The notes beneath the pieces are model-generated. The model was not told the origin of the DNA. It ran no database searches and worked only from the letters and a program-made list of their open reading frames with translations. Source: JAWOGN01 sp046496815 (GTDB lineage: Bacteria > Desulfobacterota > DSM-4660 > Desulfatiglandales > Desulfatiglandaceae). Taken from it: DNA of 13,397 nucleotides. The stretch spans positions 1 through 13,397 of the forward strand of contig JAWOGN010000129.1 in NCBI GenBank assembly GCA_046496815.1, read 5' to 3'. Below are positions 1 through 6,700 of this stretch, one piece after another (the stretch's first letter is position 1; each line of letters opens with the position of its first letter). The position numbers were made by a program, and so were the translations under genes.

Positions 1-1
1 C

Positions 2-187
2 GGACGACGCATTGTTCTCCCCCCGGAGGACTACGACTCCCAGGTTCTCGGCCATGTGCTTTTCGAACCGGATGGCTTGCGGCCGATCGAGACTCAATGC
101 GCTCAACTGACAGACGAACTGACCCTGGAAATTGAGAAACCCGACCGGGAGGAGTATGATTTCAATTTGGACACAGTGGCTGTTTGA
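2..187 (+). CDS. C-terminal end of an unrecognised acidic protein (5' partial)
   Basis: An open frame runs from the window edge to a TGA at 185-187 and gives the last 61 residues of a protein whose start lies outside the window. The piece is acidic and looks protein-like: it begins GRRIVLPPEDYD, has a central GHVLFEPDGL, and ends in a Glu/Asp-rich tail finishing NLDTVAV. I do not recognise the family and assign no function. The other two forward frames contain stops within this stretch. It points the same way as the PLP decarboxylase downstream, with a gap of 116 nt to that gene's preferred start. The gap contains only a 6-bp inverted repeat (TTCGCC/GGCGAA) and no clear terminator, so cotranscription is possible. 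Confidence 0.6.
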   Translation, partial: GRRIVLPPEDYDSQVLGHVLFEPDGLRPIETQCAQLTDELTLEIEKPDREEYDFNLDTVAV

Positions 188-303
188 AGGGTATCAGGCT
201 GTTGCGCTCGGGTTTTCGCCAGACCCTGACCGGCGAACGGCCAAGTTTGATTCGAAAGTAGACCTCAGGGTTGCAGGGTGGACAGAAACGCAAATGGCAG
301 GTC

Positions 304-1617
304 ATGAATAGCGAATCTCGAATCTCAGAAATCCTTCGCTCCGAAAGTCCCTCACTGGAAGCCGGTGAACTCACGGCCTATGTCCGGTCGTTTGTCGAGC
401 AGCGGGACACCTTCTTGCGTATCCGGCAAACCCACGGTTCACCGCTATACGTGTTCGATGCGTCGGCGCTCCGGGAACGCGCGCGCCGGTTTACGGAGAC
501 TTTCCAAGCCTTTTTCACCGATTTTTGTTCCTATTACGCCGTCAAGAGCAACAACCATCCGGCCGTGGCAAAAAGCTTGGTAGCGTCCGGCTTCGGTCTC
601 GACGTGTCCAGTGGGCTGGAACTCGACCTGGCCTTGAAGTGTGGCTGTACGGACATTCTCTTCAGCGGTCCCGGCAAAACCGATGCCGAACTGCGGCAGG
701 CTGTAAATCATGCGGGCGTTGTGACCTTGCTGGTGGACAGCTTCTCCGAATTGGAGCGCCTCGAAGGTATCGCGCGGGAGCACAGAGGTTGCATTCGAGC
801 CGGTGTCCGCCTGACCACCGAGGAAACGGGACTCTGGCGCAAATTCGGGATTCCCCTGGGAAGCCTGCGGCAGTTGCTGGAGCACACCCAAATGTGCCCT
901 CACGTGGACCTTTGCGGGCTTCAGTTTCACACCAGTTGGAATCGGGATCCTTCGGCCCAGGTCGCCTTTATCGGTCGGATCGGGAAGCGCTTGAAACAGC
1001 TGCCTACGATGCTGCGCTCCGCTTTGAAGTTCTTGGACATCGGTGGCGGTTTCTGGCCATCCCGAGGCGAATGGCTGCAACCGGCCGCGACGCAGGCGGG
1101 TCGTCTACGCCAAGTCCTGTCCCCCGACATACGGCCGTCTTTGGAGCATTACAAGCTGCCGGCGCAGCCCATCGAGATTTTTGCGAAAGAGATCGCAGCC
1201 GCCATGGCAACGCACATTTTCCCGCTGGTTTCCTGCCAACTCAGAACCGAACCGGGTCGCTGGCTGAGTGACGACGCCATGCACCTGCTGCTGACGGTGG
1301 CGGACAAGAAGGCCGAAGACCTGGTGATCACCGACGGCGGCACCAATACAATCGGCTGGGAACGCTTCGAAAGCGATTATGCACCGGTCATCAATCTCTC
1401 CCGTCCCTCCGAGGTCGAACATGCATGCCTGGTTTTCGGCTCGCTGTGTACGCCGCACGATGTATGGGGGTACGGCTATTTCGGTGATGGAATCGAACCC
1501 GGCGATGTTCTGCTGATCCCCGGCCAAGGGGCGTATACCTACAGCCTTCGTCAGAAATTCATCAAGCCCATCGCACGCGTAGTCCCGGGACTCGAAACAG
1601 ATGGGAGCGTCCCATAA
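304..1617 (+). CDS. Fold-type III PLP-dependent amino acid decarboxylase (diaminopimelate/ornithine decarboxylase superfamily)
   Basis: This is a probable pyridoxal-phosphate decarboxylase acting on a basic or acidic amino acid or a carrier-bound derivative; the substrate cannot be read from sequence. From the ATG at 304 it has 437 residues. The N-terminal alanine racemase-like barrel carries the PLP lysine in YAVKSNN (Lys81), a GPGKTDAEL segment, His209 in FHTSW, and the phosphate-binding Gly loop LDIGGGFWP (Gly247-249). The C-terminal beta domain has EPGR (316-319), the partner-subunit active-site Cys382 in SLCTPHD, and GAYTYS (Tyr411). All residues expected of an active enzyme are present. 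A TTG at 271 would add 11 residues; neither start has a strong ribosome site, so ATG304 is a preference. About 50 residues precede the barrel. It differs from housekeeping LysA in the FHTSW and SLCTPHD motifs and lies beside a C39-like peptidase rather than lysine genes, so I leave it without a symbol. Confidence 0.85.
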   Translation: MNSESRISEILRSESPSLEAGELTAYVRSFVEQRDTFLRIRQTHGSPLYVFDASALRERARRFTETFQAFFTDFCSYYAVKSNNHPAVAKSLVASGFGLDVSSGLELDLALKCGCTDILFSGPGKTDAELRQAVNHAGVVTLLVDSFSELERLEGIAREHRGCIRAGVRLTTEETGLWRKFGIPLGSLRQLLEHTQMCPHVDLCGLQFHTSWNRDPSAQVAFIGRIGKRLKQLPTMLRSALKFLDIGGGFWPSRGEWLQPAATQAGRLRQVLSPDIRPSLEHYKLPAQPIEIFAKEIAAAMATHIFPLVSCQLRTEPGRWLSDDAMHLLLTVADKKAEDLVITDGGTNTIGWERFESDYAPVINLSRPSEVEHACLVFGSLCTPHDVWGYGYFGDGIEPGDVLLIPGQGAYTYSLRQKFIKPIARVVPGLETDGSVP

Positions 1618-1707
1618 TTCGTTTTATCCCCCCAACTGCCCGAAAACCAACTGGTCTCTTGACTTTTCTTCCAATTTCATTCAAAGAATAAAGCGGCCCG
1701 TCTTCAG

Positions 1708-1716
1708 AAGGGGAGG
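1708..1716 (+). promoter_or_regulatory. Ribosome binding site of the C39-like peptidase
   Basis: AAGGGGAGG lies 8 nt before the ATG at 1725. It is a strong Shine-Dalgarno and fixes the start of the C39-like gene. Confidence 0.7.
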
Positions 1717-1724
1717 GTCGGCCT

Positions 1725-2513
1725 ATGAAAACAAAGCTCTATTTGGATATAGCGCCACAGCCGGACGGCGTAACTTGCGGCCCTACGTGCTTGCAGGCCA
1801 TCTACCGGTATTTCGACGACTCCATTTCGTTGCGGCAAATCATTTCGGAAGTCCCCCAGATCCAAGGCGGCGGAACCCTTTCCATATATCTTGCCTGCCA
1901 TGCCCTGCGCCGGGGATATCGTGCGACGATCTTTACGTATAACCTGCAGATTTTCGACCCCACCTGGGCAAATGCTCCCAGTTCAACGATTGCCCAAAGA
2001 CTCAGTGAGCAGGTGTTCTGCAAGAAGCATATTCCCGGGCTGGAAGAGGCCACCGGGGCCTTTCTGGAATATCTGGCACTGGGGGGTCGTCTCCGCTTTG
2101 AGGTGTTGACGGCCGGATTGATTCGTCGCTACCTAAAACGCGCTCTACCGCTGCTGACCGGTTTGAGTGCCACGTATCTCTACAACACGGCCCGTGAATA
2201 CGACGATGGTACCCGCATGGTTTACGATGATGTCCGGGGGGAACCGGCCGGGCATTTTGTGGTGCTCGCCGGCTACAATCAACCGGACCGAACCGTCCTG
2301 GTGGCCGATCCTTTCAAGCCGAACCCGGTGGCTCCGAGCCAGCTTTATCATGTCAACATTTTTCGCCTGGTATGCGCCATCATGCTGGGAACTCTGACTT
2401 TCGACGGCGACATCCTGATCATCGAGCCGCCCGCTGCGGCAAAACGCCGGCTCCCAACGCACCATTTCAAATCGCTAAATTCATACAGCGATTCAAATAA
2501 TCGATATCGGTGA
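1725..2513 (+). CDS. Peptidase C39-like family protein (stand-alone papain-fold cysteine peptidase)
   Basis: This 262-residue protein has the papain-like layout of C39 enzymes: Gln12 as the likely oxyanion residue, Cys18 in DGVTCGPTCL, His177 in GHFVVLAGYN, and Asp195 in VADPF. In C39 proteins this Cys-His-Asp set cleaves leader peptides at double-glycine sites, and related stand-alone proteins are found beside ATP-grasp peptide ligases. There is no signal peptide, membrane segment or ABC domain, so it is not a bacteriocin exporter; a cytosolic peptidase or amidase/transferase role is inferred. The middle (about 65-170) is specific to this subfamily and includes LYNTAREYDDG. The tail from about 238 is basic then Ser/Asn-rich and probably disordered. 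It follows the decarboxylase by 107 nt on the same strand. No leader-peptide substrate gene is visible nearby. Confidence 0.75.
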   Translation: MKTKLYLDIAPQPDGVTCGPTCLQAIYRYFDDSISLRQIISEVPQIQGGGTLSIYLACHALRRGYRATIFTYNLQIFDPTWANAPSSTIAQRLSEQVFCKKHIPGLEEATGAFLEYLALGGRLRFEVLTAGLIRRYLKRALPLLTGLSATYLYNTAREYDDGTRMVYDDVRGEPAGHFVVLAGYNQPDRTVLVADPFKPNPVAPSQLYHVNIFRLVCAIMLGTLTFDGDILIIEPPAAAKRRLPTHHFKSLNSYSDSNNRYR

Positions 2514-2544
2514 AACCGTTTGATGCGGCATATCCTGAATCAAA

Positions 2545-2573
2545 TTGACAGGTTGAACCCAATCGTTTTGAAT
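2545..2573 (+). promoter_or_regulatory. Sigma-70-type promoter for the LUD gene
   Basis: An exact TTGACA -35 box (2545-2550) is followed after 17 nt by TTGAAT (2568-2573, 4 of 6 matches to the -10 consensus). Transcription would begin near 2580 and give a leader of about 100 nt before the ATG at 2683. The AGGAGGG at 2574-2580 falls at the expected start of transcription and 18 nt before the GTG at 2599, so it is unlikely to act as a ribosome site. This makes the LUD gene its own transcription unit. Confidence 0.5.
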
Positions 2574-2682
2574 AGGAGGGACGACTTAACTATCAAGAGT
2601 GAAATCAAAAAGTGATGGCGATAATTTGAAAGGGCTTAATGCAAACGGTATTTTGCTCCGCTTGGGAGTTTGGAGGAATCAC

Positions 2683-3336
2683 ATGGACAGTCCCATAGAA
2701 AACTATTGGGAGGCAAGGCTCGGCCGTCTAAGAGAAAAATTGGAAGCCAATAATTTTGAGGTCTATTCGGCGGCGGACGGCGCTGAGGCGAAAAGAATCG
2801 TTCAGAAGGAAATTATTCCCACGACAGGGGCGAATCGGATTTCCTGGGGCGGTTCCAAGACGGCCACGGACATGGGTTTGATCCGAGCCCTCAAAGCGGA
2901 TACGAATCTTGAGTTTCTGGACCCTTTTGAAAAAGAGATTTCCCTCGAAGATTCCTTGGAGAAACGCAGGCAAGCCTTTCTTGTGGATCTTTTCATTACA
3001 GGGACCAATGCGCTGACGGAAACCGGCCTACTTGTAAACCTGGACAGAACGGGAAACCGCGTGGCCGCCATCACCTTCGGGCCCAAGGTCGTGGTTATTT
3101 TGGTGGGCAGGAACAAGATCGTCTCCGACTTGGATGAGGCTTTTTTTCGGGTGAAGGACTATGCCGCACCTCTGGTTGCCATGCGCATCAACGCGAAGAC
3201 GCCTTGCGTGAAAACTTCTTTTTGTGAGGACTGCACCAGCCCGGAACGGGTATGCAGTGCCTGGGGTATTGTGGAAAAATCCTATCCCAAGGGACGAATC
3301 AAAGTGGTATTGATCAACCAGAGCCTGGGTTTTTAA
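2683..3336 (+). CDS. LUD-domain protein (DUF162, lactate-utilization LutC/YkgG-like) with a C-terminal cysteine cluster
   Basis: This 217-residue soluble protein belongs to the LUD family, which includes subunits of the LutABC lactate oxidation complex and many uncharacterised anaerobe proteins. Visible marks are an N-terminal helical segment, WGGSKT (55-60), the core signature TGTNALTETGLLVNLD (106-121), the strand segment AITFGPKVVVILVGRNKIV, and the end INQSLGF. Four cysteines, Cys175, 181, 184 and 191 (C-x5-C-x2-C-x6-C), could bind metal or an Fe-S cluster; this is inferred. The ATG at 2683 is chosen because GGAGGA lies 5 nt upstream; an in-frame GTG at 2599 would add 28 poorly conserved-looking residues and lacks a well-placed ribosome site. 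No lutA or lutB lies beside it, so a lactate role is not established. Confidence 0.85.
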   Translation: MDSPIENYWEARLGRLREKLEANNFEVYSAADGAEAKRIVQKEIIPTTGANRISWGGSKTATDMGLIRALKADTNLEFLDPFEKEISLEDSLEKRRQAFLVDLFITGTNALTETGLLVNLDRTGNRVAAITFGPKVVVILVGRNKIVSDLDEAFFRVKDYAAPLVAMRINAKTPCVKTSFCEDCTSPERVCSAWGIVEKSYPKGRIKVVLINQSLGF

Positions 3337-3338
3337 AG

Positions 3339-3348
3339 AGACCGGTCT
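3339..3348. promoter_or_regulatory. Perfect dyad AGACCGGTCT, possible activator site
   Basis: A perfect 10-bp palindrome lies 2 nt after the LUD stop codon. Its centre is about 165 bp upstream of the -24 element of the sigma-54 promoter, a usual distance for an enhancer site of a sigma-54 activator. The function is inferred from position alone. Confidence 0.2.
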
Positions 3349-3506
3349 TTCATCCATTGCCGCTTGCTCTAGTGGCCCATCTAAACGCACAGGCAATTCA
3401 CTTTGATCCATCCAACTTGAACCTTTCCCATGCGCCTTTCTTCTGCGTCAGTAATTTTTCAATTTATAATCAATGGCTTACATCAAATCAAATTTCGTCT
3501 GAAAAA

Positions 3507-3523
3507 TTGGCACTTGTTTTGCT
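3507..3523 (+). promoter_or_regulatory. Sigma-54 (RpoN) -24/-12 promoter
   Basis: TTGGCAC (3507-3513) and TTGCT (3519-3523) match the RpoN consensus YTGGCAC-N5-TTGCW. The invariant GG (3509-3510) and GC (3521-3522) are exactly 12 bp apart, as required. Transcription would begin near 3533-3534 on the + strand. No annotated gene starts downstream on this strand before the terminator at 3728-3766, which suggests a noncoding transcript. Activity would need an enhancer-binding protein that is not encoded in the window. Confidence 0.6.
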
Positions 3524-3703
3524 ATTGAGAGGATGAAAATTGATGCAAACATGGCTTCTCGGGTGTGCGTGCATCTTTTCACCGGGCAACTCCTAAAAAA
3601 AAGAGAAAAGAGCTGGCGCCGGGAAAAAAACGGCTCTCTGGGAAGTCACAATTTAAAATCAAGTTTTTGGTTTCGGTGTTACAGAGCCAATCCTACTTAA
3701 AAA

Positions 3704-3732
3704 CCCCAACCCCTTATTCACCCCAACCCCCC
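3704..3732 (-). other. G-quadruplex motif just downstream of hrpA
   Basis: On the - strand this segment has four G-tracts of 6, 4, 4 and 4 bases (complements of 3727-3732, 3721-3724, 3710-3713 and 3704-3707) with loops of 2, 7 and 2 nt. It meets the standard G4 rule even for four-tetrad structures. It begins 35 nt after the hrpA stop codon, so an hrpA transcript extending that far would carry it in its 3' untranslated end. The first G-tract is also part of the terminator hairpin, so the two folds compete. Confidence 0.6.
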
Positions 3733-3766
3733 TGAGTTTCTCCTCCTTTCTCAGGGGGCTTTTTTC
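3728..3766 (+). terminator. Intrinsic terminator between LUD/small RNA and hrpA
   Basis: CCCCCTGAG (3728-3736) pairs perfectly with CTCAGGGGG (3750-3758) across a 13-nt pyrimidine-rich loop and is followed by a T-tract at 3760-3765. The T-tract is on the + strand, so it stops rightward transcription from the LUD gene or the candidate small RNA. Read on the - strand the hairpin is followed by G-rich sequence, not a T-tract, so it is not a standard terminator for hrpA. Confidence 0.8.
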
Positions 3767-3767
3767 T

Positions 3768-6700
3768 TTAAGCCATCCTTTCGATCTCTCTGACCTTTGC
3801 CTCCAAACGCTTTTGGGAGACAGGGTAAGCGGTTTTTAGCTCCGGAGCAAAGAGGGAGACCTTGAATTCTTCAATCATCCACCGATATGCGTCCAGTGCC
3901 TCTCTTTTTTCACGGGAGCTATGGGGTGATAGCGCTTCCGTCATTTTCTGTAACGCCGTCACGAACACCTCAGCCGCCGCAGCCTTTCTTCTGTCTTTTT
4001 CCACGTTGTAAGCACCCCGTTCCGCCCTCACTGCCATGGCTCTTAGATACCGGGGAAAATGCTCGATACGATCCGGTGCGTATTGCTCGAAAAAATCCTT
4101 GGGTATCAGGCGGGCCAGGTCTGAGTGAATTACGGCACAGAGCACTTGCACCGCTTTGTTCGATCTGTTCGCCGTTTCAATAGCGCGAAGCGCGGATCGA
4201 GTTTCAAGAAAAGCACGGAGCACGTTTTCTGCTTGGGCCAGGAGCGCTTTGGCGCGGGATACAAGGGTGGGTCTCACCGCTTGAGCATGGGCATGAAACG
4301 CTTCTTGGCTCCGAATGGCCAGATGAAAAAGGTGATGTATGAAGTGTTCGTAAAGCGCTTTCTGGAAGACACGAGCTCCTCCGAAATCAGTGGCGGCGGG
4401 TGTCAACTCATCCGGCAATACCAGGAGTCTTTTTAGAAACTTCAGTTCTTTTTTGAGGTGAGAACAAAATAGGGCTTCCACCCCCTTCTTGTGGCTTTTC
4501 AAAGCTTGTTCAGCATTTGTGAAAAGAACAATCGCGACGCCGTTTTCTTTTGGCGCAAGTCCAGGGTACGCTGCGAGATGCGGCCCGAGGGAGACTTGCT
4601 CGGGCAGGTCACCGAAATCCCATGAAGAAATACCGGACCTTTCCCACTTTTCTACGGCCGTTTTCCATACCGTTAGTTCCTCTTCCCCTGAAGGAGATGG
4701 CTTCACACTTCCTTTGAGACGATGAAAATCCCTTCCCGCGTCAATCTCCCGCCCCTGGTGATCGGTGATGGAAACGCGCATCTTCAAATGATCGGGAATC
4801 TCTGCAGCCGACCATTCCAATGCCGGAATATCAACGCCAAACCGGCGGTAGATGAACCTGGAGAGCGCTGTGATAAGGGGCTCGTTTGATATTTCCATTT
4901 CAGCCACAATGATGTCGGCTGTCGTCGAAACGGGTATGAGCTGTTTTCGGAAGCGTTTCGGCAGGCCCTTGATCAGGGCGGCGATCTTTTCCTTTAACAA
5001 TCCCGGCACCACCCATTCGAGTTTTTCGACAGGGAAACGGGAGGTTAATGTTGAAGGGATCGTGACGGTCACGCCGTCGTCTTCCGATACAGGCGCAAAC
5101 CTGTAAGAGAGCCTAAAACTCCGATCCCCTATGCCCATTTTGTCCGGATACCTGGTTAACTCAGACTCATCGGGTTGGGAAAGAAGCAGATCTTCCTCCT
5201 GCATCTTGAGGAACTCATCACTGCCTCTCTCCTTGATGTGTCTTTTAAGGGAGCGGATATCATAGATTCCAGGGAGCTTCTTCGAATAGAATTCGGCCAT
5301 GGCCTGCTCGCCGGCAAGGATGTCCCTCCGCCGGACTTTATCCTCGAGGCCGCCGATTTTTTTCGCGAGCTTTTGATTGTGCGTGAGAAAAGCCAACGGC
5401 GCTTTCACTTGCCCCTCGACAAGCGCGGACTGAATGAAAATCCTGTGAGACTCCTTCGGGTCCATGGGACCATAGGAGACAGGTCTTCCGGCGACGATGA
5501 CAAGGCCATACAGCGTGACCTGCTCGAAGGCTCGGACTTCGCCTCGGTTCTTCTCCCAGTGAGGTTCGGAGTAGCTTGAGCGACAGAGCGAACCACCCAG
5601 GTCCTCAATCCACTGCGGTTCAATCCGGCCGACGGTTCGTGCGAACAGTTGGCTTGTTTTAACGACCTCCGCTGCAACGATCCACGAACGGCCCCTGTTG
5701 AAGAGGGCGGACCCGGGAAAAATCATGACCTCCCTGCCTCTGGCCGCGAGATAGATGTTCTTTTCTTTTTTCGTGGCGATGTTTGAGAGATAGCCGCTGA
5801 GGATGGCGCGGTGAATCCCCGCGTATCGGGACTCAAGGGGTTCAAGTGCGCGATTCGTATCCGCTTTTATGTCCTGCTCTCCAAGAATCCTCGTGACCTG
5901 CTCGTGAACGTCACGCCATTCCCGCATGCGCACAAAGGAGAGGAAGTGCGCGTTGCAGAATTTTCTCATGTTGTTCTGGGTCTTGAGGGTCTCCCATGTT
6001 TTGAGATATCGCCTCCAGATGTTCAGGAGTGTGATGAAGTCGGAATCCGCATCTTTAAACGGTGCATGCATCTGATCTGCCTGAGCAGCCTTTTCAATGG
6101 GTCTTTCCCTGGGATCCTGGATGCTGAGGGCGGCGGCAATGACCGCCACTTCGCCGACGCACCCCTCTTTTTTCGCTTCGAGCATCATGCGAGATATTTG
6201 GGGATCCATGGGGAATCGGGCCATGATCCGGCCTTTTTGGGTGAGAGAAAATTCCTTGGCATCTTTGACAACGGCGCCGAGCTCCATGAGGCGCTCCAGT
6301 CCATCCTTGATGCTCTTGGGATTGGGCCTGTCAATAAAGGGAAATGAGGAGATGTCTTCCATGTTTAAGGAAAGCATCCGTAGAATCACCTCTGCAAGGT
6401 TGGATCGCAGAATCTCAGGAGATGTGAATTCAGGGCGTGATGCATAATCTTCTTCTGAGAACAGCCGTATGCAGACGCCGCTTTCCATGCGCCCGCAGCG
6501 TCCCTTGCGCTGGTCGGCACTGCTTTTGGATATGGGGCTGATGGGGAGGCTGGTGGTTCTGGTTCTGGGCAGATAACGCGGAATTCGTGCAAGTCCTGTG
6601 TCGACCACATATTTGATGCCGGGAATGGTCAAAGAGGTCTCGGCCACATTGGTGGCGACCACGATTTTTCGGCCGGAGAAGTCGGCAAAGACCCGTTTCT

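Larger units (their letters stand above)
3534..3766 (+). ncRNA. Candidate sigma-54-dependent small RNA, about 230 nt
   Basis: The limits are set by a near-consensus RpoN promoter just upstream and a strong intrinsic terminator at the end. The body has A-rich single-stranded stretches (around 3595-3609 and 3624-3630). It also has a 7-bp hairpin (3609-3615 with 3631-3637, one G-U pair) whose loop holds GGGA, and two CCCCAACCCC repeats next to the terminator. Known sigma-54 small RNAs such as Qrr, GlmY/GlmZ and CrcZ share the promoter-plus-terminator design, but I see no sequence resemblance to them. The 3' end would run into the last codon region of hrpA, which is transcribed from the other strand, so antisense contact with hrpA mRNA is possible. 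A small protein or a read-through from the LUD gene are alternatives. Confidence 0.35.
3337..3767. other. Intergenic region between the convergent LUD and hrpA genes
   Basis: These 431 nt contain no convincing protein gene but several ordered signals: a 10-bp dyad AGACCGGTCT (3339-3348), a sigma-54 promoter (3507-3523), an A-rich transcribed-looking segment with a small hairpin (3609-3615 pairing with 3631-3637), a pair of CCCCAACCCC repeats (3704-3713 and 3721-3730), and a strong intrinsic terminator (3728-3766). A 55-codon frame from ATG 3533 to TAA 3700 is open, but its ATG coincides with the predicted transcription start and its product is Lys/Arg/Ser-rich without a recognisable pattern. 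Confidence 0.7.

Noticed and set aside
445..1527. Long reverse-strand frames opposite the decarboxylase
   Set aside because: They are antisense shadows of a GC-rich gene; the forward frame has all catalytic motifs and the reverse products show none.
1659..1691. TTGACT box in the decarboxylase-C39 gap as a promoter
   Set aside because: No acceptable -10 element at 16-18 nt spacing; the only AT-rich candidate is about 21 nt away.
2470..2493. AATCGCT/AGCGATT hairpin near the end of the C39-like gene as a terminator
   Set aside because: It lies inside the coding sequence, has only 7 AT-containing pairs and no T-tract follows.
3543..3596. 17-codon frame starting MQTWLLGCAC after a GAGAGG motif
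   Set aside because: The motif-to-ATG spacing is good, but it lies at or upstream of the predicted transcription start and nothing beyond the spacing supports translation.
3533..3700. 55-codon open frame from ATG 3533 within the LUD-hrpA spacer
   Set aside because: The ATG coincides with the predicted sigma-54 transcription start, so its GAGAGG would not be in the transcript, and the product is Lys/Arg/Ser-rich without any recognisable pattern. Kept only as an alternative to the small RNA reading.
5811..6347. 178-codon + strand frame inside hrpA
   Set aside because: It is antisense to the conserved HrpA coding sequence and has no recognisable motif or ribosome site.
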